From assembly GCA_965204925.1 (NCBI GenBank), contig OZ242021.1, positions 2,418,001-2,482,000 of the forward strand: a DNA stretch of 64,000 nt. Direction: 5' to 3'. Below the pieces are notes generated by a model, which saw only the letters and a program-made list of their open reading frames with translations, did no database searches and was not told the DNA's origin. The stretch comes from G963663315 sp965204925. Its GTDB lineage: Bacteria > Pseudomonadota > Gammaproteobacteria > Arenicellales > Poriferihabitantaceae. Both the position numbers and the translations under genes were made by a program. Shown here one piece after another: positions 34,532 to 44,600 of the stretch; the stretch's first letter is position 1, and every line of letters starts with the position of its first letter.

Positions 34532-35713
34532 GTGACCCACAACAAACGTCATGCAATGAAAGGCGTCGCTGTTCTTTTGACTGCTTTGGTTCTGGTTACG
34601 GGATGCAGCGAAAAAGCTCCGAAGGAGACACTTTGGAGCGCCTGGCAGGAACCGATAGCGGCGCAGGAACTGCCCGCGGACAGCGGGGCCCGGGAAATCC
34701 ACTTGATGTGGAAGCAATCGGCAGGGCAGGGCGCAGAGTCCGGGGTTGCCATCCTCAAACCGGCCCGCTATGAAGATAGTGTGTATGTATCTGCACGCAA
34801 CGGCGACGTTTACCGGATTGACGCCGCCAGCGGGAAGGTCTTGTGGAAAAGTGACACCGGAACCCCGGTCTATGCAGCGACAGGCGTCGGCGACGGAATC
34901 GCCGTGGCTGCCTACGACAATGGTGATGTGGCGGCGCTGCGTGTAACCGATGGTGAGATAATCTGGCGCTCCAGTATAAAACGCCAGATATCGGCAATTC
35001 CGGCGGTGGGCAATGGCCGGGTGGTCGTGCGCACTGCGGACGGGTTGTTAATTGGACTGGATTCGGAATCGGGTGAAGTCGAATGGCAGGTCAAAAAAGC
35101 GGTCCCCGGTTTGGGTATGCGCGGTGATTCGACGCCCCTGATTTCGGGAGATGTCGTTCTGGTCGGCTTGTCGAACGGGAAACTGATTGCCAATAACGTG
35201 ATCAGTGGGCGGGATTACTGGGAAATGGATATATCCTATATCGGGGGGCGCAACGAAATTGAACGCCTGGGCGATGCCGATACCCCTCCGATAATCCAGG
35301 GAAACACGGTCTATGCCGGAAATTATCAGGGCAGCGTCGTTGCCGTACAACTGGTCGACGCCAGATTATTGTGGCGGAAAGATATTTCTACCCGATTGCC
35401 AATGGCCGTTGCAGATGGTTTGCTGGTTGTCATTGGGGAACTTGGCGAAGTGATCGCCCTTGACGCCGCCAGCGGCAATATTCTCTGGCGACAGGCCGCA
35501 TTTCAGGGACACGGGGTCAGTCAGCCCGTCATCATTGGCAACCGCGTTGTCATCGGCGACCTCAATGGTAACGTACATACGCTGGATACGGAAAATGGCA
35601 GCCTGGTCGAGACCCGGCAGAGCGTTTCCGGCGCTATTACCGGCATTGCCCGGCATGGCAATCAATTCACGCTCTATTCTTCGAAGGGCGAACTGAGTAC
35701 GTTATCGCTTTGA
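34532..35713 (+). CDS. bamB: Outer membrane assembly lipoprotein BamB
   Basis: The 393-aa protein has a lipoprotein signal peptide with the lipobox LVTGC and the modified Cys at about residue 25. It is followed by repeated PQQ-like beta-propeller blades (DAASGKVLWKSDTGTPVYA, DSESGEVEWQVKKAVPG, DAASGNILWRQAAFQGH). BamB is part of the BAM complex that inserts outer membrane proteins. The start is GTG 34532, four bases after yfgM; ATG 34556 (MKGVAVLL) is also possible. The next gene is der, as in many gammaproteobacteria. Confidence 0.92.
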   Translation: MTHNKRHAMKGVAVLLTALVLVTGCSEKAPKETLWSAWQEPIAAQELPADSGAREIHLMWKQSAGQGAESGVAILKPARYEDSVYVSARNGDVYRIDAASGKVLWKSDTGTPVYAATGVGDGIAVAAYDNGDVAALRVTDGEIIWRSSIKRQISAIPAVGNGRVVVRTADGLLIGLDSESGEVEWQVKKAVPGLGMRGDSTPLISGDVVLVGLSNGKLIANNVISGRDYWEMDISYIGGRNEIERLGDADTPPIIQGNTVYAGNYQGSVVAVQLVDARLLWRKDISTRLPMAVADGLLVVIGELGEVIALDAASGNILWRQAAFQGHGVSQPVIIGNRVVIGDLNGNVHTLDTENGSLVETRQSVSGAITGIARHGNQFTLYSSKGELSTLSL

Positions 35714-35726
35714 TGAGGATCAGCAA

Positions 35727-37103
35727 GTGCTCCCCGTGGTTGCGTTGGTTGGAAGGCCCAATGTTGGCAAATCAACGCTTTTCAACAGACTGACCCGGAG
35801 TCGGGACGCTCTTGTCGGCGACCAGCCAGGTGTAACAAGGGACAGGTTGTATGGGCGAGGGCGTATCGGCCGTATTCCTTTTCTCGTAGTCGATACCGGA
35901 GGCATTGGATCCGGAGATCCCCTGTTTGGCAGGATTGTCGAAGAACAGGTGGAACAGGTTATCGAAGAAGCCGATACGGTGCTGTTCCTTGTTGATGCGC
36001 TTGCCGGACTCGTTGCCCGGGACAGGGACATAGCGCAGCGACTCAGACAGAGCGGGAGAAAGACCTGGCTGCTGGTAAACAAGTCGGAGGGGCTTGGCCG
36101 GAACCTGGCAACATCGGAATTTCAGGAATTGTCGCTGGGAAACCCGATTGCCGTCTCGGCGAAGAGAGGCGACGGAGTCGAGAACGTGATTCGCGAGGCG
36201 CTGCATGGTCGTGATGAGGCAGCGGCGCAGGAGCGGCCCGGAGAGGCGGACATCCCGAAATTTGCCCTGGTGGGGCGACCCAATGTCGGCAAGTCTACGT
36301 TGACGAACAAACTGCTCGGTGAACACAGGATGATCATCAGCGACCTGCCCGGTACGACCCGCGACAGTGTCATCATACCGGTGACGATCGAAGGAAATGA
36401 CATGATTCTGATTGATACGGCAGGGGTGCGGAAAAAGTCGAAAGTTGAACAAGCCATTGAAAAGTTTTCCGTGATAAAAACATTGCAGGCAATCGAAAAT
36501 TGCCAGGTGGCTCTGCTGGTTGTCGATGCCTCTGCCGGAATCGGTTTCCAGGATACGGCCATTGCAGGCCTCATCAATGATTGCGGGCGCTCGATCGTCA
36601 TTATCGTAAATAAATGGGATGGACTGGACAGCGGAAAAAGAAACCGGGTGATCAAGGATATCAAGTCGAAGTTTTCATTCCTGCCCGATCCCGAAGTGAT
36701 TACGATTTCAGCGCTGCATGGTTCAAATATCGGGAAAGTGATCCCGGCCGCCAATCGCGCCTGCCGTTCGGCGATGAGCGGTATCGCCACTTCCAGCCTG
36801 AACCGGACACTGTCGGAGGCTGTCATTAAAACGCCGCCTCCGTTGAATAATCAGCGGTCGGTGAAATTGAAATTTGCTCACCAGGCAGGGAGAAATCCTC
36901 CAGTGATCGTTATTCACGGCAATCAGGTCGACGCATTGCCGAAGTCCTATCTGCGCTACCTGTCCCGTTATTTCTCGAAAGCCTATGGTTTGACGGGGAC
37001 TCCGGTCAGAATCCTGACCCGGGTCAGTGAAAACCCGTTCAAACGGCGTAATCGGTCAAAAAAGAGTTTCCGGGAACGACCGCTGCGCCGGAAAAAAAGG
37101 TAG
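35727..37103 (+). CDS. der: Ribosome-assembly GTPase Der (EngA)
   Basis: The 458-aa protein contains two tandem GTPase domains, each with a P-loop GRPNVGKST (about residues 8-16 and 185), with GDQPGVTRDR and LPGTTRDSV as G2 regions and NKWDGLD as G4 in the second domain. The C-terminal KH-like domain is followed by a very basic tail (RRNRSKKSFRERPLRRKKR). It assists 50S subunit maturation. The start MLPVVALVGRPNVG is an alternative codon at 35727. The gene converges with xseA, four bases away. Confidence 0.95.
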   Translation: MLPVVALVGRPNVGKSTLFNRLTRSRDALVGDQPGVTRDRLYGRGRIGRIPFLVVDTGGIGSGDPLFGRIVEEQVEQVIEEADTVLFLVDALAGLVARDRDIAQRLRQSGRKTWLLVNKSEGLGRNLATSEFQELSLGNPIAVSAKRGDGVENVIREALHGRDEAAAQERPGEADIPKFALVGRPNVGKSTLTNKLLGEHRMIISDLPGTTRDSVIIPVTIEGNDMILIDTAGVRKKSKVEQAIEKFSVIKTLQAIENCQVALLVVDASAGIGFQDTAIAGLINDCGRSIVIIVNKWDGLDSGKRNRVIKDIKSKFSFLPDPEVITISALHGSNIGKVIPAANRACRSAMSGIATSSLNRTLSEAVIKTPPPLNNQRSVKLKFAHQAGRNPPVIVIHGNQVDALPKSYLRYLSRYFSKAYGLTGTPVRILTRVSENPFKRRNRSKKSFRERPLRRKKR

Positions 37104-37107
37104 CTGA

Positions 37108-38439
37108 TCAGCGCTCCCTGGCCGTCACATCGAAACGTCCCTGCGAGACCGATATCCTGAGCGTCTCGCCCGCCTTGACCTGCTGTGGACTGGTAATGAC
37201 CCGGTCATCTTCATGTTGCGCAATCGCGTAGCCCCTGTCCAGCGTATGTTGGGGACTCATTAATTGAACACTGTCTTGCAAGTGGGCTACTTCCCGGGCC
37301 AGCGCCGATACTCTCAGTCGGGCATGGTTGAGGGCGCTGTGTTGCAAGGCTCCAAGCGATGCTCCGGAGTGTTGTATTTTCCGGGCCGGGAAGGGCGTAC
37401 GCATGGCGCTTTCCCAGCGCTGGAAAAGTGAGCGCCTGTGCATGATCCCGGTTTCTGCCAGAAAACAGATTTGTCGGTACAGGTTTTTGAGCTCACTGCG
37501 GTAGCCGTTCAGCTTTTCAACCGGGTTTTGCAATCGGGCAGCCTGGTAATCCAGCGTTTGCTGGCAGGAGCGGATTAAATTTTCCGTATTGCCTCGGATT
37601 CGCTCCTGCAAATAATCGAACCGCTGTTGCAACTGTTCCAGGTCGGGCGCCGCCAGTTCCGCGGCCGCAGTCGGGGTCGGGGCGCGGTGGTCTGCCACGA
37701 GGTCACAGATCGTAAAGTCCGTTTCGTGGCCTACCCCGCTGATCACGGGAATTTCGCATTCGAAAATACAGCGCGCGACCCTTTCATCATTGAAAGCCTG
37801 AAGGTCTTCGAGCGAGCCACCGCCCCTGGCGATGATCAGCAGGTCTGCCTCGCCCCTGCGCCGGGCTACGTCGATCGAGTCGATGATTTTGTCCACTGCC
37901 AAATCCCCCTGGACCAGCGTTGGATAAACGATCACACGGGCGATCGGGTATCTTCTTTTCAGCGTTGCCAGGATATCGTGCAAGGCCGCTCCGCTGCCCG
38001 AGGTCACGATTCCAATCGTCAGGGGAATTTCCGGCAGCATGGATTTATGCTCGGAATCAAACAGGCCTTCGGCAGACAGTTTCTTTTTAAGAATCTCGAA
38101 CGCCCGCCTCAGGGCGCCTTCACCGGCTTCTTCCAGGTAGGAAACAATGCACTGGAGGCTGCCCCTTGGCTCATAAAAAGAAATCTGTCCATGAACCAGT
38201 ACCCGGGCTCCTTCCTCGGGGCGCGTCCCGGATCTGCGCAGGTCGTTACGGAAAAACGCGCAACGGAGAATTGCGTTCCCTTCCTTGAGAGAAAAATAGA
38301 TATGCCCCGAAGCCGGAGTCGACAATCCGGAAACCTCTCCTTCTATCCAGATGGAACGGTAGTGGGTTTCCAGTAAATTCCGTAATTCATTATTGATTTG
38401 CCGGACAGAATAAACCGCTTTGTCCATGACATCCCGCAT
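37108..38439 (-). CDS. xseA: Exodeoxyribonuclease VII large subunit
   Basis: The 443-aa protein has the N-terminal OB-fold tRNA_anti-like domain (YSVRQINNELRNLLETHY, IWIEGEVSGLSTPASGHIYFSLKEG) and the catalytic core GIVTSGSGAALHDILATLKRRYP, LLIIARGGGSLEDLQAFND, GVGHETDFTICDLVADHRAPTPTAAAE, followed by a coiled-coil region. ExoVII degrades single-stranded DNA and needs the small subunit XseB, which is not in the window. The start may be ATG 38439 or ATG 38427; the second has a GGGA-type ribosome site. Confidence 0.93.
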   Translation of the reverse strand: MRDVMDKAVYSVRQINNELRNLLETHYRSIWIEGEVSGLSTPASGHIYFSLKEGNAILRCAFFRNDLRRSGTRPEEGARVLVHGQISFYEPRGSLQCIVSYLEEAGEGALRRAFEILKKKLSAEGLFDSEHKSMLPEIPLTIGIVTSGSGAALHDILATLKRRYPIARVIVYPTLVQGDLAVDKIIDSIDVARRRGEADLLIIARGGGSLEDLQAFNDERVARCIFECEIPVISGVGHETDFTICDLVADHRAPTPTAAAELAAPDLEQLQQRFDYLQERIRGNTENLIRSCQQTLDYQAARLQNPVEKLNGYRSELKNLYRQICFLAETGIMHRRSLFQRWESAMRTPFPARKIQHSGASLGALQHSALNHARLRVSALAREVAHLQDSVQLMSPQHTLDRGYAIAQHEDDRVITSPQQVKAGETLRISVSQGRFDVTARER

Positions 38440-38447
38440 AGCGGCAA

Positions 38448-40016
38448 TCAGGCGCGCCTTGCAGGGTTTTGCCGGCCCGCGGCGCGCAGGTCGGCGATCA
38501 CCCGGGGAATGAACGCAAGCAGGTCACTGGCGATCATACCGGTGTTGCCGATGCGCTTACCAACCCTGTCGCCAGCGGCGCCATGAAGATAGACGCCAAG
38601 CGCCGCTGCCCGATCAAGCGGCAGACCTTGCGCCAGCAGTCCGGCAATGATGCCGGCCAGTACATCGCCAGTCCCCGCGGTCGCCAGTCCCGGGTTGACC
38701 CAGGGTGATAGCATTGCGCTTCCGTCCGGATGGGCGACTACACTATGGGCGCCCTTGAAAACGATCGTCTTGTTCCATCCGGCGGAACGTTGACGGGAAA
38801 GGTCAAGGCGGGTGGCGCCCGGGGGGGCGTCCAGCCGTGACATTTCGCCGGCATGGGGGGTCAGGATAGCGTGCTTTTGCCAGCACAGGGGCCAGTCATC
38901 AATGCCTGCCAGCGCGTTCAAGCCGTCGGCATCCACCACGGTCGCAGGCAGTGGATGGCTTGAAAAAAGGATTTCGGTAACGAGTGAATGAGCGCCGGAC
39001 GACTGCCCGAGACCACAACCGATCAAAAGTGTGCGGTAATGAGACAACGACTCCAGTATGATTTCAGCCGCGTGCGGCGCCGGCAGCCCCGGTTCCGATT
39101 CCGGCAACGGCAGGAACGTCGGCTCAATCAATGCGGCGGCGAGTACAGGAACGAGCGATTGTGCGGCCGCAATCGTTACCAGTCCGGCTCCGGCACGGGC
39201 TGCAGCCATGGCGGCGAGCCGCGCCGCGCCCGGGAAGTTGTATGACCCAACGACCATGAGCGTGCGTCCAAAGGTTCCCTTGTGCGAATTGGCAGGCCGA
39301 TACGGGAGCATTGTCCGCGCCCATTCGCGAGTCATTACGGCAACATCAATATCACTGTCCAGGCCTTCCGGTATGCCGATGTCAACGATTTCCAGCGAGC
39401 CGGTGAAGTCGGCGCCCGGAAACTCGAAATGCCCCGGCTTGGCGTACCCCAGCGCTACCGTGATGTCAGCCGCAACGCAGGCCGGGTCAACCTTGCCCGT
39501 GTCGCAGTCAAGCCCGGTCGGAAGATCGACTGCCAGCAAGCCGAGGTCGTCCCGTGCGGCTCTGGCGGTAGCCAATCGTTCCAGAATCCCTTGCAATGGC
39601 GCCCGGATTGCCCTTGAACGTCCCGTTCCGAGCACGGAATCCACGACCACGTGACACGAATCGAACAGCTGTCCCAATCCTGATAATTCCGGATCGGTAG
39701 AAATTCCCATGATCTCGACACCCTCCATACGGGCAGAATCAAGTTTCAGGTCAGACGGGGAGCGTTGACCACACAGAAAAACAGTGACAGCCATTCCCCA
39801 TTGCTGTATGCGGCGAGCCGCGACCAGTCCGTCGCCTCCGTTATTTCCCGGTCCCACCAGGATCACGGCGCGCGCGCCGGGCACATGTCCGAACCGGGCC
39901 GATACCTGGCGAGCGATTGCCAGGCCTGCATTTTCCATCAGCGTATCAGCCGGCGCCCCGGACAGCGCCGACCTCTTTTCAATCGACAGCATCTGTGCGG
40001 CCGTGACGATTTTCAT
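38448..40016 (-). CDS. nnrDE: Bifunctional NAD(P)H-hydrate epimerase / ADP-dependent dehydratase
   Basis: The 522-aa fusion has an N-terminal YjeF epimerase domain (GPGNNGGDGLVAARR, VVDSVLGTG, AVDLPTGLD) and a C-terminal ribokinase-like dehydratase domain (HKGTFGRTLMVVGS, TPHAGEMSRL, NPGLATAGTGDVLAGIIAGLLAQG). It repairs damaged NAD(P)H hydrates. The ATG at 40016 overlaps the stop of the upstream enolase-superfamily gene by four bases, so the two are probably co-translated even though no pathway link is obvious. Confidence 0.93.
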   Translation of the reverse strand: MKIVTAAQMLSIEKRSALSGAPADTLMENAGLAIARQVSARFGHVPGARAVILVGPGNNGGDGLVAARRIQQWGMAVTVFLCGQRSPSDLKLDSARMEGVEIMGISTDPELSGLGQLFDSCHVVVDSVLGTGRSRAIRAPLQGILERLATARAARDDLGLLAVDLPTGLDCDTGKVDPACVAADITVALGYAKPGHFEFPGADFTGSLEIVDIGIPEGLDSDIDVAVMTREWARTMLPYRPANSHKGTFGRTLMVVGSYNFPGAARLAAMAAARAGAGLVTIAAAQSLVPVLAAALIEPTFLPLPESEPGLPAPHAAEIILESLSHYRTLLIGCGLGQSSGAHSLVTEILFSSHPLPATVVDADGLNALAGIDDWPLCWQKHAILTPHAGEMSRLDAPPGATRLDLSRQRSAGWNKTIVFKGAHSVVAHPDGSAMLSPWVNPGLATAGTGDVLAGIIAGLLAQGLPLDRAAALGVYLHGAAGDRVGKRIGNTGMIASDLLAFIPRVIADLRAAGRQNPARRA

Positions 40017-41197
40017 GAAACGCTTTCTTTCATTTCCAGGTGAAGTTGTTGGCCGGTATACGGGTTGGCTTGCGCTACGGCTTCATTCAGTTCCACCCCC
40101 AGCCCCGGTTTGACGGGTGGAATCACATAACCGTCCTGCCATTGCACGGGTTCAAGGAGAATCTCGCTGTGAAATCCCCCCCAGGTCTGTATGCTTTCCA
40201 GAATCAGAAAGTTCGGAGTGCAGGCAGCCAGCTGTATGTTGGCCGCACTCTCAACCGGCCCGCAATACAGGTGCGGCGCAATTTGCGCATAACTGGTTTC
40301 TGCCATTCCAGCGATTTTTTTCGCTTCCAGGATGCCTCCGACGCGGCCCAGCGCCATCTGTAAAATGGATGCCGCCTGGTTTTCCAGTACGCGGGCAAAC
40401 TCGTATTTTGTCGTAAGCCGTTCCCCCGTAGCTATCGGGATCGAGGTCTGCCGCGCTACCCGCGCCATCTCGGCAGGGTTCTCCGGAGGAGTCGGCTCTT
40501 CAAACCATAATGGATCATACGGTTCCAGTTGTCTGGCCAGACGAATAGCGCCTGCCGCGGTAAACTGGCCGTGAGTCCCGAATAACAGATCGGCGCGCGT
40601 ACCGACCGCTTCCCTGATTTTGCGGACAAATTCGACGCTGCGCTCAATATCCGCCAGACCGGGCTGGCGGCCGTCATAGATCGTGTAAGGCCCCGCCGGG
40701 TCAAACTTGACTGCGGTGAATCCCTGTTCGACATACTCGGCCGCGCGCTGGGCAGAGAGATCAGGGTCCTCGTAAACATCGGTTCGGTCACCTTCCCGAG
40801 GATAAAGATATGTATAGCTTCTCAGCTTTTCCCGTACTTTTCCTCCGAGCAACTGATAGACCGGTTTACCAACGGCTTTTCCGATGATGTCCCAGCAAGC
40901 CATTTCCAGACCGCTCAACACCCCCATCAACGACACATCGGGTCTCAGGTTGTAACCACTGCCGTATACCTTTCGCCACATTTTTTCGATTGTGAACGGG
41001 TCCTCGTCGATAACGAACCGAGCGGCGACATCCCGGATCATTTGTTCTATGACCCGTGGTCCAAAAGTGGCCGCATACACTTCTCCCACGCCCTCTATAC
41101 CGCCATCCGTGATCAGTTTCAGAAAAATGAAATAGCGTCCACCGAAATGCGGAGGAGGGTTACCGACAACCCAGGTATTCATATCGACAACTTTCAT
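40013..41197 (-). CDS. Enolase-superfamily (mandelate racemase/muconate lactonizing) sugar-acid dehydratase-like enzyme
   Basis: The 394-aa protein starts MKVVDMNTWVVGNPPPHFGG and has the family layout: capping domain, then a TIM barrel with metal-binding acidic residues in LWFEEPTPPEN and IATGERLTTKYEF. GTHGQFTAAGAIRLARQLEP is typical of the galactonate-dehydratase-like subgroup. Members dehydrate or epimerise sugar acids or other carboxylates in the cytoplasm. The substrate cannot be told from sequence. It sits upstream of and overlaps nnrDE. Confidence 0.85.
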   Translation of the reverse strand: MKVVDMNTWVVGNPPPHFGGRYFIFLKLITDGGIEGVGEVYAATFGPRVIEQMIRDVAARFVIDEDPFTIEKMWRKVYGSGYNLRPDVSLMGVLSGLEMACWDIIGKAVGKPVYQLLGGKVREKLRSYTYLYPREGDRTDVYEDPDLSAQRAAEYVEQGFTAVKFDPAGPYTIYDGRQPGLADIERSVEFVRKIREAVGTRADLLFGTHGQFTAAGAIRLARQLEPYDPLWFEEPTPPENPAEMARVARQTSIPIATGERLTTKYEFARVLENQAASILQMALGRVGGILEAKKIAGMAETSYAQIAPHLYCGPVESAANIQLAACTPNFLILESIQTWGGFHSEILLEPVQWQDGYVIPPVKPGLGVELNEAVAQANPYTGQQLHLEMKESVS

Positions 41198-41257
41198 TCT
41201 GCTCCTGCCTGTTCTGCCGGCGTGTTTACATCGCCATGCACGGCGATATACCGGACT

Positions 41258-41569
41258 TTACCCGGAAAAGATGCGCTCACCGACCTGATCGATTGTGGCT
41301 TTCGATTTGGTTATGGAGAGAGCGGCCGCGCCTTCCCGGTGCGGCGCCGTATCGGCGCGAATGAAATGATGAGTCTGTAACTTGCCGCCTGTTTCCCGCG
41401 TGATAACGGCCTCCGTCGTCCATCCGTTTTTCACCTGCCGGGGGGAAGGCTGAATGCGGTAACCCTGATATTCAACGGGGGAGAGCGCCTCATCAGAGCC
41501 ACGGGCCTTGCCTGACGCCATTCCGCTGCCTGGTTTGCAGATTGATTTGAGAAATTTCAACATGTTCAT
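41258..41569 (-). CDS. HlyU-family protein
   Basis: The roughly 100-aa protein matches the HlyU family: EYQGYRIQPSPRQVKNGWTTEAVI, then THHFIRADTAPHREGAAALSITKSKATIDQVGERIF. In Vibrio species a differently folded protein also called HlyU regulates hemolysin; this Pfam family is widespread and its role is poorly known. ATG codons at 41569 and 41563 are both possible; an upstream start overlaps sthA. It follows sthA in the same direction and is probably expressed with it. Confidence 0.7.
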   Translation of the reverse strand: MNMLKFLKSICKPGSGMASGKARGSDEALSPVEYQGYRIQPSPRQVKNGWTTEAVITRETGGKLQTHHFIRADTAPHREGAAALSITKSKATIDQVGERIFSG

Positions 41570-41582
41570 GGAAAGGTACCGA

Positions 41583-42980
41583 TTATTCGTCAAGCGCCAT
41601 CATCCGGTTATGCGCATGCAACGCCGCCACCTTGTACGCCTCCGCCAAAGTCGGATAGTTGAACGCATTCTCGAGAAAATAATCCAGCGTTCCTTTCAGG
41701 GTCAATACGGCTTGGCCGATGTGAATCAATTCGGTGGCGCCCTCGCCAACGATATGGACCCCGAGCAGCCGTCTTGATTTGATCGAGAATATCATTTTCA
41801 TCAACCCGGATTGTAACCCCATGACTTTGCCGCGTGAGGTTTCCCGCAAGCGGACAATGCCCACTTCGTACGGATACTTCCTTTTGATTACTTCTTCTTC
41901 GGACATGCCGACACTCGACATTTCCGGAACCCCGTAGATGCCGTAGGGGAAGAACTCCGGTTGCCTGTGAGATTTGCCTCCCAGGGCATGCAACACAGCA
42001 ATCCGCCCCTGTTCAAGTGATGTCGAGGCGAGGCTGGGGAATCCGATGACATCCCCCGCGGCATAGATATTCGGACAGGCGGTCTGGAAACTCCCGTTGA
42101 CCGACAATCTGCCGCGATGATCGACCTCAAGTCCGATATTTTCCAGTCCCAGGTTCTGCGTCGCTCCTACCCGGCCGGCAGCAAACAAAACCATATCGGC
42201 CGCCATGGCGCGATTGCTGTCCAAGCGCACGACACAAGAGCCATTCTTGCGGCTTTCAATACTGACTACCTTCTGGCCGAATTGCAATCTGAGCCCGTCA
42301 TTGATAATGTCATGACGGAAGTGCATGAGAATTTCCTGGTCCATGAAGTCCAGCATCGAATCACGAGGCTCGATCAGGGTCACGTTGATGTCCAGAGTCC
42401 TGAATATAGTCGCGTACTCAACGCCGACCACGCCAGCGCCGATCACGATCATGGAGCGTGGAAGTTTTTCCATACACGTCACCTCATCGCTATCGATCAC
42501 TGTCGTATGATTGAACGGCACATAATCGGGCCGATAGGTTCTGGTTCCTACCGCGACGATAAATTTGTCCGCGGTCAGGGAAACCGTATCTCCTGTCGGA
42601 GTGCGGACCCTGATTATCTTTTCGTTGACAAAAGACGCAAAACCCTGAATGGTATGGACGCCGTTTCTCACCAGATGATCCTGTTGAATGTCCACTTCGC
42701 TTTGCAAGGTAAGATGAAGTCTTTGCAGCAGGTCCTGCGCCTTGATATCCGACTTTACCCGGTAAGCCCGGCCATAGAATCCGCGCTCCCTCCATCCTGT
42801 CAAATTGAGCACAGTTTCCCGCAGTGTCTTGCTCGGAATAGTGCCGGTATGTACACAGACCCCGCCGACTTGCGCCATGCCATCAATGATCGCGGCCTGC
42901 TTGCCCATTTTGGCGGCCTGGATTGCCGCCGCTTTTCCGGCCGGCCCGCTCCCGATAATAATGACTTCAAATTTTTGCAT
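41583..42980 (-). CDS. sthA: Soluble pyridine nucleotide transhydrogenase
   Basis: The 465-aa flavoprotein disulfide reductase-like protein has the N-terminal FAD motif VIIGSGPAGKAAAIQAA, the altered redox site GGVCVHTGTIPSKTLRE, where the second Cys of the family is Thr, as in SthA, the NAD(P)-binding IVIGAGVVGVEYATIF, and IYAAGDVIGFPSLAS. Loss of the second cysteine separates transhydrogenases from lipoamide dehydrogenase. It balances NADPH and NADH pools in the cytoplasm. It precedes the HlyU-family gene on the minus strand. Confidence 0.92.
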   Translation of the reverse strand: MQKFEVIIIGSGPAGKAAAIQAAKMGKQAAIIDGMAQVGGVCVHTGTIPSKTLRETVLNLTGWRERGFYGRAYRVKSDIKAQDLLQRLHLTLQSEVDIQQDHLVRNGVHTIQGFASFVNEKIIRVRTPTGDTVSLTADKFIVAVGTRTYRPDYVPFNHTTVIDSDEVTCMEKLPRSMIVIGAGVVGVEYATIFRTLDINVTLIEPRDSMLDFMDQEILMHFRHDIINDGLRLQFGQKVVSIESRKNGSCVVRLDSNRAMAADMVLFAAGRVGATQNLGLENIGLEVDHRGRLSVNGSFQTACPNIYAAGDVIGFPSLASTSLEQGRIAVLHALGGKSHRQPEFFPYGIYGVPEMSSVGMSEEEVIKRKYPYEVGIVRLRETSRGKVMGLQSGLMKMIFSIKSRRLLGVHIVGEGATELIHIGQAVLTLKGTLDYFLENAFNYPTLAEAYKVAALHAHNRMMALDE

Positions 42981-43207
42981 GGCGACGCTCCCCGTATGGC
43001 ATTGGTAACGGCAACGTTTATTCTGTTTTGTCGCTTCATCTTAACAAAGAATTGACCGCTTGCGGAGTGTGTAGCCGGAAATGCTCGAACCGGCCATACG
43101 TGTTTAGTGATCGGTGCAGCCCCTCGGAAAATATTCTACCGGCGGCCATGTTATTCGGATTACAATATCCCGCCACAAAAATCCGCCTGACACATTGCTG
43201 AAACCCC

Positions 43208-44551
43208 ATGTCCTGCATTCGATTCCTGATTTTCCTCGTTGTCATGACTGTCATCCCGGCGGGTCAGGGCGGATTGCCCGCAGCGCTGAATGGTGAAGAA
43301 TTACCCAGTCTGGCGCCGATGCTGGAACAGGTACGACCGGCCATAGTAAACATTTCAACAACTACCCTTATCGAGGCCCGCGAACATCCATTATTGCAGG
43401 ACCCCTTTTTCCGCAGGTTTTTCGAGTTTCCCCGGCGACGGCCGTCCAGCAGTCTTGGATCCGGAGTCATTGTCGATGCCGAAAAAGGCTACGTCATTAC
43501 CAACCACCACGTTATCGACAAGGCGGATATGATTACGGTGACCACTGTGGACGGCTATGAACTGGAAGCGCAACTGATCGGTTCCGACCCTGCCAGCGAT
43601 GTTGCCGTGATCCGTGTCGACGCCAGAAACCTGACTGAAATCAGCATGGGCGATTCCCGGAATTTGAGGGTCGGTGATTTCGTCGTAGCAATCGGCAGTC
43701 CATTCGGGCTGAGTCAGACGGTGACTTCCGGGATTGTCAGCGCTCTCGGGCGTAGCGGTCTGGGTCTCAAGGGATATGAAGATTTCATTCAGACCGATGC
43801 CTCGATCAACCCCGGAAACTCGGGGGGAGCGCTCGTTAACCTGCGCGGAGAACTGGTCGGTATCAATACCGCCATCCTCTCTCGCGGCGGCGGCAGTATC
43901 GGAATTGGTCTCTCCATTCCGAGCTACATGGTCAGCAGCCTCATGGATCAATTGCTCGAATTCGGGGAAGTGAAACGTGGATTGCTGGGTGTCCAGATGC
44001 AGGATCTGACCCCGTCTCTGGCAAGCGCTTTTGGAATCCAGGGAGAAAAAGGAGCCGTTGTATCCGAGGTCATCGCCGGTTCGGCAGCGGAAGAAAAAGG
44101 CATTCAGGAAGGCGACGTCATCGTCCGGGTCGATGATACCCATGTCGAGGGAAGCGCCGATTTGAGAAACGCGATAGGCTTGTTGCGCCCCGGAGATCGG
44201 GCGCGGGTCAAATTTTATCGGGAAGGCGAACCCCGTGAAGTTACGGTCAGGATCAAAGCCCCCGGTGAGATGACCGGTAACTCCCCGGCTGTCACTGAGC
44301 GATTGCGAGGGGCATATTTTGAAACGGCGGCGACGGGCTCCGGTATGGATAGCGGGGTAATCGTAACCCGGGTCGAACCCGACAGTCCGGCGGCTTCATC
44401 AGGACTGAGAGCAGGGGATGTCATTATCAGCATCAATCGGGAGAAGATCACCGATACGAAAGATATGAATCGGGCGCTGGAGAGGGCCGGCGGGGTTTTG
44501 CTGATAAAGCTGATTCGAGGCAACCGCATGCTTTTCATCGTTATTCAATAG
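43208..44551 (+). CDS. degQ: Periplasmic serine endoprotease DegP/DegQ-like
   Basis: The 447-aa protein has a signal peptide (MSCIRFLIFLVVMTVIPAGQ), a trypsin-like domain with catalytic His101 (TNHHVID), Asp131 (SDVAVI) and Ser205 (NPGNSGGAL), and two PDZ domains (VIAGSAAEEKGIQEGDVIVRV and VEPDSPAASSGLRAGDVIISI). It degrades or refolds damaged periplasmic proteins. Two PDZ domains place it with DegP/DegQ rather than DegS. The gene starts a run of same-strand genes (rpe, trpE, trpG, trpC). Confidence 0.92.
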   Translation: MSCIRFLIFLVVMTVIPAGQGGLPAALNGEELPSLAPMLEQVRPAIVNISTTTLIEAREHPLLQDPFFRRFFEFPRRRPSSSLGSGVIVDAEKGYVITNHHVIDKADMITVTTVDGYELEAQLIGSDPASDVAVIRVDARNLTEISMGDSRNLRVGDFVVAIGSPFGLSQTVTSGIVSALGRSGLGLKGYEDFIQTDASINPGNSGGALVNLRGELVGINTAILSRGGGSIGIGLSIPSYMVSSLMDQLLEFGEVKRGLLGVQMQDLTPSLASAFGIQGEKGAVVSEVIAGSAAEEKGIQEGDVIVRVDDTHVEGSADLRNAIGLLRPGDRARVKFYREGEPREVTVRIKAPGEMTGNSPAVTERLRGAYFETAATGSGMDSGVIVTRVEPDSPAASSGLRAGDVIISINREKITDTKDMNRALERAGGVLLIKLIRGNRMLFIVIQ

Positions 44552-44600
44552 CGATCACTTGTTGCCGGACTGTTATCTGCCATTACTGTCCAAACCGGAT